The notes: a model not told the origin generated them from the letters alone. A stretch of 64,000 bases of DNA from Gigaspora rosea (GCA_003550325.1 QKWP01000339.1:166349-230348), one strand, 5' to 3'. Positions 37,691 through 49,481 are shown, numbered from the stretch's first letter. A program made the numbers and translations.

Positions 37691-37939
37691 ATCTTTACTA
37701 GTTTGAAATTTTTTTTTAACTTTTTTTGTGTAAAAAATTTTGGCCAGGTTTTATATATTACTCACCACATGGTAATATTGCAGCAAATCGAATTTGAATT
37801 GCTAAAGAAAAAGAACTAGGGTTTTTATTTTTGCTTGATAATAATATTATTCAGATATCTGGTAAGTATAGCACTATATACCTGGATTTGTATTTATTAA
37901 TTTACTGATACATACTTTGATCATTATAATTTAATAATT

Positions 37940-38335
37940 TAGCATTCGAAAACTTTAATTCATCAAAGTCAAACAAAGATTACAATCGTGGGCTATCAAA
38001 GCAAAATGAATATAAAGTCTATGACTTCAATTCAATCGTTTATGGAATGCTGGCATAGATCGTTCCTCATTGTCTTATTAAGCATGGATATAAACATGGT
38101 AAGAGATCTGATGTCTATAGCTTTGGGCAAATTCTCTGGAAAATTTCAAGTAGAAAGCTTCCGTTCCCATCCATTGAATCTGACTTATGCTTGTTACGCT
38201 TGCTGTTCATATTTCCAAGGGAAATAGAGGGTCTATAGAGTTACACCATCTCAATGTATCGAACTTTACAAAAAATGTTGGGAAAGTGAATTCGGAAATC
38301 ACTAAAAAAAAGAATAAGTCTCAATGCTTTAAAAC
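37940..38335 (+). pseudogene. Protein kinase C-lobe fragment
   Basis: One frame reads EYKVYDFNSIVYGMLA, then stops and continues with KRSDVYSFGQILWKISS. After a shift near 38170 a terminal block VTPSQCIELYKKCWESEFG follows. DVYSFG.ILW and the YKKCW end are the late kinase subdomains (IX to XI). The N-lobe, HRD loop and DFG loop are absent. Known Glomeromycete kinases end this way. Confidence 0.75.
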
Positions 38336-38654
38336 AGATGAAACTTTTAGTCAACACCGTTCTATTGGGACATCAGGAAATTTTTTCAAGTCATCAAGGT
38401 AATTTAAGCTTACTTGTAAATCCACTTAAATTTACAGCATTTCACTTTATTTATCTATACTTCGGTGGAAGACAGAACTATTCTTAAAATTTGAGAAAAG
38501 AAGCATATAAATTCTTGAGCAAGGCAAATTTCTCAATGCATTGGAACTATTTGAAGAAATTCTTGGAAACAGCCAGCATAGTCCTAAAGATCAAATAAGT
38601 GTATTGATCTAGGGTTTTTCTTGTAAGTTCTGGTCTGAAATTTCATTAACAATA

Positions 38655-38777
38655 GTGCCGTAAATTTTCGAAATAACGGGCATGGGCATTATTTCGAATT
38701 TTGGCCCGAATTAAGTTTAATTCGGGACAAAATTCGAAATAACGCCCATACCCGTTATTTCGAGAATTTACGGTATT
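38655..38777. mobile_element. Near-perfect hairpin element
   Basis: 'gccgtaaattttcgaaataa' and 'ttatttcgagaatttacggt' begin two arms of about 58 nt separated by almost no loop (around 'ttaagtttaa'). It contains 'cgttatttcg' motifs and is GC-richer than its flanks. It separates the kinase and LRR fragments. Confidence 0.85.
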
Positions 38778-38819
38778 TTTGCAAAAATATAATTTTCTAC
38801 ATCACACTGACTTCACTAG

Positions 38820-39235
38820 TTCTTAGCTCAAATGAACTTGGACAATTCGGAAGAAAAGTATGCACTTTCGAGAACGCCACTAAAAGATTTAATTCTTACT
38901 AGTAATGATCCTGGATCAGGAGGAGGAAAAAAGCATTAGCATTACACTTTGCAAGAACAACACGTTAATTTTTGACTCGATTGAACTTGGATCAGGAGGA
39001 GGAAAACATTAGCAGACGACTTTCCAAGAACACTACGTTAAAAACTTTAATATTACTAGTAATGATCTTGGATCAGGAAGAAAGTCTACTTTGTAAAACC
39101 GCTACACTGGCTTCTTTGAATCTTGAAAGTAACAATCTTGGATCAGGAGGGGGAAAGTCATTAGCAGGTACACTTTGTAATAACATCTCGCTGACTTATC
39201 TTAACATTCGATCTAATAATCTTGGCTTAATTTGA
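38820..39235 (+). pseudogene. Leucine-rich-repeat (RNI-like) fragment
   Basis: About four to five repeats of a 28-residue type. The clearest reads LASLNLESNNLGSGGGKSLA, then GTLCNNISLTYLNIRSNNLG at 39100-39230. Earlier repeats ('ggatcaggaggaggaaaa' at 38910 and 38990) are frame-shifted. The LxxLxLxxNxLGxxGxxxLA pattern is that of RNI/NLRC-type repeats, which serve protein binding. The fragment has no start and is broken. Confidence 0.75.
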
Positions 39236-39595
39236 ATTTTTTTTTTTTTTTAAGCATTTGAGCAACGATATCTCGGGTATGACCCAGTTTTTTTTGATGT
39301 TCAGAGATGAATTTGGATTCTACAGGTCAGTGGTACTTAGGCATTAAATTTATTAGGAATTTTCGGGTACAGCATTTTCATTTAAAGTTTTAAAAAAACG
39401 ATTAAGATTTATTTATTTATTTATTTTTTAGCATGCAAGTTCGATTGGTTACAATATTATCATGTTATGAATGATCGATGAATCATAGCACAAAATTTTT
39501 CATCCCTTTTTTTTTTTTTTTTTTTTTAACATAGTATTTTTTTTTATCATCATCTAGGGGCATGTCACATTCTTTTAGAACTTGACAACAAAAAG

Positions 39596-40126
39596 ATGTT
39601 AACTGCAAAAGAAACTGCAATCGAATTTCGCACCAAAAGAATTTCTCTCGCCAATATTAGACCAGAAGTTCTTAATGAAATACATAAATTTCCTTTTCCT
39701 CTTCAAAGACTTATCGCAGAAGAAGTACATGCCGTTGCAAAAAGACTAGAAGAAGGAAAGTGCCTACCAAACCTTGCAAGTGCAGAATGTTCGTGCAGAT
39801 TCTTCAATCGGTATATGCTACCGTGTCGTCATATTTTTCATGAACAACTTTGTGGTGCCAATATTTTAACTCCAGAAGCTTGGGCCAGTTTTCAAGAAAC
39901 TTTCGAAGAAAGTGGAATGGATGTATATCAAGCCCGTGGTGTTGTGGAGGTACCTGTTACCCAGATATCTGCAGTAGATAAAGCAGCTGAAAAAAGTCGG
40001 CAAAAAATGAATGAATTATTAGAAAGGACCCGAGACTGCTACTACAGATTTGCAGAGAAAAGCCCTGATGAAGCGTCACGATTCGTTGGCAATTTGGAAA
40101 AAATGCTAGAGCCAGCGATCAACTGA
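39596..40126 (+). CDS. SWIM-domain C-terminal part of the MULE transposase
   Basis: An uninterrupted 176-aa frame. The SWIM zinc motif has the CxCxnCxH pattern with C65, C67, C77 and H79, in CSCRFFNRYMLPCRHIF. A Lys/Glu-rich helical tail follows (AAEKSRQKMNELLERTRDCY). SWIM domains bind DNA or protein and sit at the C-terminus of Mutator transposases. The frame is probably the last exon of the disrupted gene, so the Met at 39596 need not be a true start. No clear break occurs within it, unlike the catalytic half. Confidence 0.8.
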   Translation: MLTAKETAIEFRTKRISLANIRPEVLNEIHKFPFPLQRLIAEEVHAVAKRLEEGKCLPNLASAECSCRFFNRYMLPCRHIFHEQLCGANILTPEAWASFQETFEESGMDVYQARGVVEVPVTQISAVDKAAEKSRQKMNELLERTRDCYYRFAEKSPDEASRFVGNLEKMLEPAIN

Positions 40127-41224
40127 ATTTTTGTGAAAAAAAAAAAAATATATATATATATAACGTTGGTTATTGATTCGGAATGGAATGGAATAAGTTG
40201 AAAGGATAAGAACAAAGCATTTATTCATTATAATAATCTGTCGAGACGGATTGGAATAAGATTTGAAAAAGATAGTGTAAGGCATTCATTTGTTCATTAT
40301 AAAAAATATGCCGAGATAATCAAATGTACTATATGTGCAAGAAGTAATAAAGCAATAATATCGTAGACATATAACACTGGGTCGTATTTTTTTTTTTTTT
40401 CGTCCAAAAAGCTTTTTTTTTGAAAAAAATTAATGTAAAAACTCAAGAATATTAAAGTTTTTCTTAACTGTCTATTAACTTAAATAGCTCATTTTATTAA
40501 ACACGAATTAATAAATTTTCTTTGTACTCGCACACAAATAATACATAAAAAAAAAAAAATTAAATAGTATCCATTCATGAACTGAGTAGCTTGCTTAGAC
40601 TAATCAATTTTTTTCGTATTTAAGCTAAATTAATGTGAATTAAAGAAAATTGAATAGGAAATGACGATTTTAAACTAGACCAATAAATTTTTTTTATACT
40701 TAAGCACTAAATCAACACGAATAAAATGAAATTATGCAACGAATTAACCTGAATTAAAGAATTAGACGGTAAATATTCATGAACCCGAATAACTTATTAT
40801 AAACAGATAATAAATTTTCTTTATACTTACGCACTAAATTAAAATGAAATTAAATAGTAAATATTCTAATCTTAATAAATTTTTCTTTGTATTTACACAT
40901 TAAATTAACCAGAATTAAAGGAAACTAAATAATGAATTCTCATGAATCTGAATAGCTTATTTAAAACCATTATATTAATAATTTTTCTTTATACTTAGCA
41001 CTAAATCAACAACAAAATGAAAATAAATAATGAATATGTTATTGTCACTATTATCTGTTAAAAGGATCCACTCAATTATGTCTCTATAAGACGTGGCTTA
41101 AAGCTGAAATTCTTCAATACAATCTTAACATCCTTATTTCCACTCGTTCATTCTTATGTCATAAATTTGAATCTTAAACACTTCGATTCAACAACTAAAT
41201 TAATGCATAACTTATTCTAACTGA

Positions 41225-41456
41225 CAAGCTTTATTTTACAGACGATTAATTTACAGACAAGTTTATTTTGTAGACAGTATATTTCACCGACAGCTCATTT
41301 CACAAAAGTTTTTTTTATAAACCGCACTAACCTTAACTTTAATTCTAGCCTAACCTTAACAACAATGACTAGAATTGCTTCGTCTGTGAAATGAGCTGTA
41401 TACTGTCTATGAAATGAACTTGTCTGTAAATTAATCGTCTGTAAAATAAAGCTTGT
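41225..41456. mobile_element. Hairpin MITE with 'ttacagac' arms
   Basis: 'acaagctttattttacagac' on the left matches 'gtctgtaaaataaagcttgt' on the right as an inverted copy. The arms are about 75 bp and contain repeated 'ttacagac' and 'ttcaccgac'. The loop contains 'cactaaccttaactttaatt' and a second 'cctaaccttaac'. It lies within the Mutator-like element. A half copy is at 25.9 kb. Confidence 0.85.
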
Positions 41457-43199
41457 TTGGTGAAATAGAGTGCTTTGAAGTGATTGTTGATGAGTTGATC
41501 AGAATCGTATTCTTCTAACATACCGAGTTTGTATTCTTTAATCGCCTCATTGCCCACCATTCTTTAATAAATTTAACTGTTTATGCATATCGTTATCTTC
41601 CATTAAATGGTTATCATTCACCTACAAATTTGTTTTATTAAATTATTTTTTTTCTATTTATTAAAAAACACCATATTACAATATTTTAAATTAACTCTTA
41701 TTCTCTCAATTCTAATTTTAACTTCACAATCAATAACGGGGTTTTTTCAGGTATGCGAAGCTTTTCAAGAGGAAGATTTTTTGATTCATTGGGCTTTGAA
41801 AGTTTACAAACGAAATTTGATTTTTTTTTTTTATTGTTACTAGTTTTGCCGTTTGTTGTGGGTTTTCTTTTTAATAGACAAAAGTTGCTCGTTTGCTGCA
41901 GGATTTAGCCGGAAATTGTTTCTTTGCTGTCTTGCGAATAGCAAAGTCAGAGTCGTTTATACGTATAAGCTTTAAGCTTTCAGACCCTATTTTTATTTAT
42001 TTATTTATTTTTTTTTATGCTTACTGGCTTGCTATGGGGGTTTTCTTTCTTTCTGTAAGTAATGTTCTCATGGAGAATGAAAAGCGCAAACACATAAAAT
42101 TCGATATGAAAAAAAAATTTATATCGATAATCTCATGGAGAACAAAAAGTACGAACATATAAAATTCGATATGAAAAAAATTTTTATATCTATAATCGAT
42201 TAAGATGTGTAGGGTGCATTGATTGGCTGCATTGATTAGATGGTCAATTGACCTGACGGACCCCCTGGACCATCAATTTAATAGTTATCCCGCTTTAGCA
42301 GACCCCTATATTAAGCACCTTTTCAAACCTACTGTCGAATTTCTCAAATATGTCTCCAGTAACATACCCCTCGAGTTAACAGGTAATCCCAGTGACAAGT
42401 GGAAATAGTTCATTAGAACAAATAATGACGTTATTACAGAAAGTAGTTGAGGTAGTTAAAAATAATAATAATAATAATAATAATTATATTCGTCCTTGCC
42501 CTTTAATGGAAGGAAACTGACTGGAAAGAAATAGACAGCCTCCGATATGTTTTGCATATCAATAAGTAGGGCATTATGCACGTGAATACCCAAATCGGGA
42601 TAGGCTGGTGAGAAATGCCCTACCAATAATCAAGGTCCCGTTAGTGCAAATAATAATCGACCCAATGACGAAGCTTCACGGGCTCAAGTAATGATATCCC
42701 AGATTCAAGAAGACTTAGAGCATTTAAACTAAAAGCCGCACCTCTCAAGAGTGAGAGTGCGTTACCATCTACAAACCCCTCAGTCGAAAAATTGAAGAAG
42801 CATATTTGGCTAAATGACAAAAAGATAATGACAGGGACCCAGTAGGACCTAAAAAAGAGGAAGAAGAAATTAATCAAGAAACGGAAAATGGTAAATTAGC
42901 TTATAAACAAGAAAAAGAGAAAAAAAAACAGAAGATAAGAAAAAATAGTAAAAAAAAACTAACCAAACCACCAGAACCCCCGATTATGACAAAATACAAC
43001 CGTATTCGATAATGACGGACCTGCAAAGTAAGAAAGCAGATATAACTTATGCCCAACTCTTTCAAGCAGCCCTGAATATAAAAAAGGAAGCATTGAAAAT
43101 TTTAAAGCCAGGAAGAACCGCTCATACATGGACAGCATAATTTTGCTTAAATAAAAATGAAGAAACCTATACTACGTCAATGTAATGTAAAACTCAGGT

Positions 43200-43777
43200 T
43201 AAAGAAAAGCCCATAATCTTAATTTTGGACAGCAGGTCATCAGGTTGTGTGGTTTTAGCTGGGCTTTTGAAGGAGGCCAGTATATAAATTGACCGACCAT
43301 CCATGGTAATAATAGTGGGCGTTCATGGAGAACAGAAATGGTCATTAGGAGAAATAGACGAATTCCCTGTGACCATAGGTAGAAAAACTATCATGTCCAA
43401 GGTGGTGGTAACGGAAGCCGGCAACTATGCTGTAATAGTAGAAAATAATTGGATGAAAAAGGCAAGGGCACAGTTAGACTGGGAGTCTTGTGAGTTGATG
43501 ATTCGGGACAGAGATAGGAAGATAAAGATTCTGACCGAGTATTGCAAACCTGCAAATATAAGAGACCGAATAATGAGAAAGCCCCGAGAGTCGAATAAGA
43601 AAAGTAAAGAAGAAAGTGAGGATGAAAGTACCGAGGATAAAGAAGAAAGCGAAATAGAAATCAGTGACGAGGAAGAAGAATACAAGGAGGAAGAAAGATT
43701 AATAAGTCAAACTTACCTGTATTGTAAATTCTACCCTTTAAAAACAGGAATGAATGAAACGTGTAAGTATTGCATGT
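43200..43777 (+). pseudogene. Gypsy protease and linker
   Basis: A frame after gag reads LILDSRSSGCVVLAGLL, where retropepsins have D-S/T-G; the Gly is replaced by Arg. The open part from 43303 continues with GEIDEFPVTIGRK, VVVTEAGNYAVIVENNW and ends in an acidic, Lys/Glu-rich linker (EESEDESTEDKEESEIEISD) and ETCKYCM. The last residues are the first half of a CX2CX4HX4C zinc motif whose second half (YKGHTEFKC) lies after the inner LTR element, at 47895. The lost active-site Gly makes the protease inactive. Confidence 0.75.
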
Positions 43778-44596
43778 TGTGAGAGTGTAAATTAACCCCA
43801 ATTTTCTTTTTATATTGTTACTCTATATCAATTATCATTTTTAGTTGTCTATTGTAAGCCCAATATGTATATTTAGTAATATTATGTAGTGTACCTATAT
43901 ACCCCCCGTAAATCGTACTGTAAATTCGTAGTATAGTACTGTAATAAGCGAATTACCTTTTCCTGACTCGATTCATGATCTGAGATAGTAACGATATTAA
44001 ATATATCAAATATCTCAAATATATCAGATATATCAAATATATCAATTATATTTAATATATCAAAGATATCAAATATATCAAATATATTTAATATATCGAG
44101 TCAGAAACCTGTTGAAACTTGGGAAGGTTAATAGCATTAGCGATGGGACGCAGTAATATGAAAAGTATAAATACGTTGTCTTTTTGGTTTCACAAAAGAC
44201 ATGTTCGATGTAAGAGACTCGACAAGAATCGAACAGTGCAAAGTTCAATATAGTAGAGTTCAATGTAGTAAAGTAATAACCTTCGAAATAAGAGTAAAAG
44301 TGTTGTTGTTAGTAATTTCCACCCCTGATATATGATTAAATAAACTGTTATTATTATAAACTGAAAACCTACCGATACGTGATTCCATATAAATTTTCCA
44401 AAATTCCGTGATTTCTTATTAGAGCCTCGTGACATAATCAAGAGCTCTATTTCAACCCTGATTACTTGGACCAAGTCAATCCACGCCTTAATCGTTGCCA
44501 TTCACCATTATTAGGGTTGAGTTAGAGTTGTATTAGTTGGTATTAGTAGTGTAAAGTTGATATATTTGTAAGGAGGATACGTTTTGCGACTTCACA
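43778..44596 (+). repeat. 5' LTR of the nested element
   Basis: Contains a degenerate 'atatatcaaatatctcaa' array (43995-44098), a 'gtagtatagtactgtaata' block and 'aataaactgttattatt'. It is closely similar to 47096-47892, with small indels. Confidence 0.9.
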
Positions 44597-44639
44597 TTTA
44601 GTGGTGACTGTAAGATTAACTAATTCACATAGTTATCAA

Positions 44640-45915
44640 CCCAATCCATGAAATATGAGCCACTATACAAAAATGGACACTTACTATTATTACCAAAATC
44701 CGGCATCCGCTATGCATCAAGCCAAACCATGCCCATATCCCAAAGAAATAACCAGTTCCAGACTCTTTCACAGCAAGTTCAAAGAAAGTATGGGAATTAT
44801 AAACCACGTCAAAAAACTTTCAAAAAAGACCTCGATGCACTTATTGCAAGCGAAATGGGCATATAATTAGTAAATGCCCAGAAGTGAAAGAATTAGAAGA
44901 GCTATGCGCTGCTTTAAGTGAAGCTCTAACCGATAACCAAGCTATCAAATTCCAAAAGATTGTAAATGAAATCTTTGGAGATGATTATTTCAATGATACG
45001 CAACTTCCACAGGCTCTGGAATTAGTACTTGAAATATTAGAAGACCTTACTGACTATAAAAATACAGAGAATGTGCCCATTGTATACCTGCCTTCGTTTA
45101 TTCGAACCTCGACTACAAAAAAGAAGTCCAATAACTCCTATGACGAAAACTTCCTCAAGAGAGCCTCGACCTAGAAAAGACACAGTGATTGAAGTTCATA
45201 ATGCGTATTTGGCCCTAAAAGAGACTCTGGGAAGCAATTGTCTTAAGGTTGAAAAGGAAAAGGTCGACCTAGATCTACTCTTCAAAAAATTGGCTACTGA
45301 ATATCATGCCATCAGCTGGGAATAGAGCCTAGAAGAAAAGACAGAAATTAGAGCTGAAAAAGACCAACGTACGGAAAGAAAAATGAAAAATGTACCTACA
45401 AGGCCTAAAGAAATCGCGGATAAGAACGCCCTGATGAAAATGACCTAGAAATATTAATTGAAAAGGAAAACAGAAGTAATAAAGAGAAGAACAAGGATAA
45501 TACCAAACGACTGCTAGAAGGAGAAGCATTATGACTAGCCTGCGAAAATTGGACAAGAAGAGTCAGCGAGTTTCAGAAACCTATTAGCAAACTGAAAGAA
45601 CCTATTCAAAAGAAACTTACCGAAGTCCAAGAAGTTGATAACGGTTGTCAAAGCGGAATCGAACCAAAAATGGCAGAAGGTCTTGAAAAAGCCTCTAAAG
45701 CCTGGAGAAAAAATTTAGACAGATTTAAGCATACGATTAACGAGCCCGAAAAGAAAAAGCTGAAGAAGGAAAAGCGGTCTCACCTAACTCATCCAAAAGA
45801 ACCCAAAGATAACAATTTGAAAATAGATATCAAAGCTAAAACCCGTGCACCCAAAAGTAGAACCTCCATAATTAAAACTAAACCTAAAAAGGAGAAATCA
45901 AGATTTGGTTAGAAG
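44640..45915 (+). pseudogene. Gag-like coding remains with zinc knuckle
   Basis: Overlapping frames from 44648 are Gln-rich (SQRNNQFQTLSQQVQRKY). A third frame contains a complete CX2CX4HX4C knuckle, CTYCKRNGHIISKC, at about 44841-44882, and continues open through 44884-45174 (VKELEELCAALSEALTDNQA). An A6 run at about 44821 is where the frames meet, so there is either a programmed or an accidental shift. Downstream pieces are Lys/Glu-rich and coiled-coil-like (45180-45910) with many stops. It packaged RNA if it ever worked. No enzyme domain is present. Confidence 0.65.
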
Positions 45916-46351
45916 TACTTAATCACGGCAGGAATATGACTAAAATTAGTAGAAAGAAAAATCAACACTTATCGATAAATCAATCGCCTCTCCGGATATT
46001 CGATCCTGGTGGAAATATCTGCTAATCTGCTAAGGCATTCTGCTCTAAAAAAATATTATTTTATATTAGTATAAAAAAAAAAAAAAAAAAAAAAAACAAT
46101 AATCAGAAGTTGAAAAATTAGTTGAAAAACAAAGAAAAGAGAATTAATCAGTTATAGGGGACCACTAAAAGCTATGAAATCACAAGCCAATTACCCTGTA
46201 TATTGATCCTGTGATCGCCCATTGTGATCAAACAATTGAAGCCGCATTGTTCGAATCCCATAATGGATTAAGCCGAAATTGTGCCACGTGACCAATGTCA
46301 AGTATTGCCACAACTGAAGGAATAAGCTAATATTGTAAAAGAACCTGAGAA

Positions 46352-46397
<46 letters not shown>
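46352..46397. repeat. (AAT)n microsatellite
   Basis: About 15 perfect AAT units inside the nested LTR element. A shorter AAT array lies at 42460-42485 in gag. Confidence 0.95.
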
Positions 46398-46401
<4 letters not shown>

Positions 46402-47095
46402 CTGGATTATTAATTCCCGTACTCCACCAACACGTGGAATAATCCGCAAGACCAAATCAGAAATTATGTCAAGCCTAATCGGCAACCTGATTTCTTTTGC
46501 CCTGTGACCCCCGTGACCTCATATATCGATCGACAAAATGAATAACGGACCTGACAGTAGAGATAGGTTGGTCAGGATGAAGTAGGGCGAGTAGAGGGGC
46601 CCTATTTACCTGAAGTACTTAAGATAATTGAAAGGAAGAACTTGATAATTCAACTGTGCCTGCAGTGACAAATACAAGGATAAGATAGGTCTAGTTGTGG
46701 GACCCTATCTGCAAAAGAAAGTACTACTCAGTGGAATTATCGACACAAAAGCCACAAGAGCGCCATAAGAAAAAAGAAGAATGGACGGCAAGAAGGAAGG
46801 AAACATCGTATCGCATATCAATAAGTCAATATCATAGTGTATCCCCGTGTATGTCGCAGACTCAAGATAAGAGCTAGAAAAAGTATCCAAGAAGATATCC
46901 ACAAGGATGGATACCGCCATCAAAATGAAATTGGCGTTGAAAAGGATGAACAGAAGAAGATTAAAGATATATATCTAAAACTCCAGAAAACCTGACGTTA
47001 AATTCAATTCTGCCTACGTAGTCGGTGTCCTAGCTCCAAGAAATGTCCAAATCTTGATCTTTTTCTTGTGGAACTCGAAATTAAGGTTGGGAGTA

Positions 47096-47892
47096 TGTGA
47101 GAGTGTAAATTAACTCTGATTTTCTTTTTATGTTACTCTAGTTGTCTATTGTAAGCCCAATATGTATATTTAGTAATATTATATCGTGTACCTATATACC
47201 CCCTGTAAATCGTACTGTAAATTCGTAGTATAGTACTGAAATAAGCGAATTACCTGTTCCCGACTCGATTTGACGATTTGAGATAGTAACAATATTAAAT
47301 ATATCAAATATCTCAAATATATCAGATATATCAAATATATCAATTATATTTAATATATCAAAGATATCAAATATATCAAATATATTTGATATATCAAGTC
47401 TAGAAACCTGTTGAAACTTGGAAAAGTTAATAGCATTAGCGATGGGATGCAGTAATATGAAAAGTATAAATACGTTGTCTTTTTGGTCTTCACAAAAGAT
47501 ATGTTCGTAAGAGACTCGACAAGAAGCGAACAATGCAAAGTTCAATATAGATAGAGTTCAATGTAGTAAAGTAATAACCTTCGAAATAAGAGTAGAAGTG
47601 TTGTTGTTAGTATTTTTTTGCCGATATATGATTAAATAAACTGTTATTATTTTAAACCGAAAACCTACTGATACGTGATTCCGTATAAATTTCCCAAGAT
47701 CCCATGATCTTGTATTAGAGCCTCATGACATAATCAAGAGCTCTATTTCGACCCTGATTACTTAGACCAAGTCAATCCACACCTCAATCATTGCCTTTCA
47801 CCATTATTAGGGTTGAGTTAGAGTTGTATTAGTTGGTATTAGTAGTATAAAGTTGATATATTTGTAAGGTGGATACGTTTTGCGACCTCATA
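47096..47892 (+). repeat. 3' LTR of the nested element
   Basis: Preceded by the purine-rich 'attaaggttgggagta', a likely polypurine tract. It carries the same internal arrays as the 5' copy. Confidence 0.9.
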
Positions 47893-49420
47893 ATGTACAA
47901 AGGGCATACCGAGTTCAAGTGTATCTTAAAGGAAGGTATCGAGCTGAGTGAAATGTATTTAAATGAGGAAAAAGTTGTACAAGCTGAAAAGTATAAATTG
48001 GGTGAAATGATACCAGAACAACAAGACTGAATGAAACAGATACTGCTTAGATATGACGATGTTTTTGCAAAAGTGTTGGATCAGTTAGGAAGAACATCGA
48101 TAGTACATCATGAAATACATACTAAAGAAGGTTCTCTGATCAAGCAAAGGTTCTATCTCACGTCAAGGCCTGAACATGAATTTATCAGTCAAGAGATAAA
48201 AAGGATGGAGGAGGCAGGCTTGATACGTCCGTTCAATAGTCCATGGGCATCACCCATGGTACTAGTTAAAAGAAAAACGGTAAGGTGAGACTATGCATGG
48301 ACTTCCGAAAATTGAACAAATGCACAAACTGAGATAGGTTTCCTCTTCCAAGGATTAATAAGCTATTAGGTGCTCTCAAGGGCTCTGCTTGGTATACAAC
48401 TTTAGACCTGAACAGTGGATTTTGGCAGGTGGGTGTCCATCCACGTGACTGCAAAAAGATGGCATTTACTACAAGATTCGGGCTATATGAATTTGTAGTA
48501 ATACCATTTGGCTTAACAAATGCACCTGCCACATTTCAACAGCTTATGGACTGTGTGTTTCAAAAGGAGATATGTGATTTCGTGTTAATTACATAAACGA
48601 TGTTAACATCTTCTCCTCCAATTTCGATAAGCATCTTGAGCACGTGACTATCATATTGGATTATTTACACCAAGCTGATCTGAAACTGAATGTTTTTTCG
48701 GGCAGTCCAAAATATCGTTCTGGGGTCATGAAATTTCAGTTCTAAAAATATCAGAAGCGGAATCTAAAGTTGCTGTAGTAAGCAAGTTTGCTAGACCAAA
48801 GAACCAATGTTCACTCAGAGGGTTTTTAGGCCTAGTGAAATTCTATAGAAGGTATATATGAGATTTTTCTAAATTAGCTGCTCCTCTTTACAAATTGTTA
48901 AAGCTAGAAGAGAAATTTGAATGGAAGGAAGAGCAGCAAGCGGCCTTTGAAGAATTAAAGAATTAACTAATCTCAGCCCGATTTTAGCACATCTACGTGA
49001 CGAACGAGGCTTTATTCTGTATACGGATGCCACCCATTCACCACTTGGTGCTGTATTAGCACAATTAAATGATGAAGTGATGGAATGCATAGTAAAATAT
49101 GCAAGTAGGTCGACAAGCCCTCCTGAAAAAATTACACCATCACCGAGCTGGAGTGCACAGCAATTGTATAGGCAATAAAAAAATTTTACCAGTACTTACA
49201 CGACATTCAGTTCACTATAGTGACTGACCATACCATCTTAACTTACCTAAATAATATTGTCAACCCAAGGGTCGGATGGCCCGATACATTATGACTTTAC
49301 AAGGGTATGATTTCGTGGTCAAATATAAGCCCGAAAGTCAATTGGGAAATGTCGATAGTCTTTTGCGGATGGAGTTGAAGAAGGAGGCACAGGACTTAAA
49401 TAGGTTCTGCTGAAAAAATA
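47893..49420 (+). pseudogene. pol: Gypsy reverse transcriptase and RNase H
   Basis: After the zinc-motif end come a linker and ILLRYDDVFA at 48037, then the RT fingers/palm: SPWASPMVLVKRK, LCMDFRKLNKCTN, LDLNSGFWQVGVH and GLYEFVVIPFGLTNAPATFQ. The active-site box reads YINDVNIFS (about 48590), so the first Asp of YxDD is Asn. A connection block RGFLGLVKFYRRYI leads to an RNase H-like stretch with YTDATHSPLGAVL in a shifted frame (about 49020). Later text includes DFVVKYKPESQLGNVDSLLR. There are several stops and frame shifts. The changed catalytic Asp alone would abolish polymerase activity. Confidence 0.88.
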
Positions 49421-49442
49421 GAATAAATAAGATTATAAAAAA

Positions 49443-49481
<39 letters not shown>

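Larger units (their letters stand above)
37691..39556 (+). other. Insert in the transposase gene with host-gene fragments
   Basis: Transposase homology stops after SIQYGLIG and resumes at about 39557 with codons leading into the SWIM part. The 1.87-kb interval carries kinase and LRR fragments in the same orientation, a possible TPR-like stretch (38480-38600, containing ALELFEEILGNSQHS) and a hairpin element. The left edge reads TTG|GCGAGT and the right edge CTAG|GGGCA, so it could be an expanded GC-AG intron or a plain insertion. Confidence 0.6.
35441..42305 (+). mobile_element. Mutator-like element (MULE) in the gypsy gag
   Basis: Termini GGGATTGCTAAAGCGGG (35441) and, in complement, GGGTCTGCTAAAGCGGG (to 42305) begin inverted repeats that continue for over 100 bp ('gtccgtcaggtcaattga', 'aatcaatgcagccaatcaat'). 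They resume as weaker similarity at 35620-35780 against 41740-41930. The flanks carry an exact 10-bp duplication CTATATTAAG (35431-35440 and 42306-42315). Long inverted repeats, a 9-11-bp duplication and a SWIM-domain transposase define Mutator elements. It contains a 449-N gap, three smaller inverted-repeat elements and host-gene-like fragments. Confidence 0.92.
34661..43140 (+). pseudogene. gag: gag of the gypsy element, split by a transposon
   Basis: Starts at ATG 34661 (MWRNMLNDANPKKELLENL) and runs to 35430, resuming at 42316 after the Mutator-like element. Capsid-type sequence includes KIPVFGGGNQDPIEWLELVA and QWNMELLNRRQRVGEIVDQY. A degraded zinc knuckle near 42547 reads CFAYQ-stop-VGHYAREY, with the second and third cysteines replaced by Tyr. 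In-frame stops occur at about 34828, 34895, 35048 and 35120. Gag would form the particle and bind the RNA. Neither half is functional. Confidence 0.85.
43778..47892 (+). mobile_element. Gag-only LTR retrotransposon nested in the gypsy element
   Basis: LTRs 43778-44596 (819 bp) and 47096-47892 (797 bp) begin TGTGAGAGTGTAAATTAAC and end TCACA/TCATA. They are flanked by ATGT (43774-43777 and 47893-47896), and joining the two host flanks restores the interrupted zinc-motif reading frame. The 2.5-kb interior has a gag-like zinc knuckle but no reverse transcriptase or integrase, so it depended on another element. Both LTRs hold a long 'atatcaaatatat' array. Confidence 0.9.

Noticed and set aside
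47192..47545. 117-aa frame rich in Ile-Phe-Asp repeats
   Set aside because: Translation of the 'atatcaaatatat' LTR array; not a gene.
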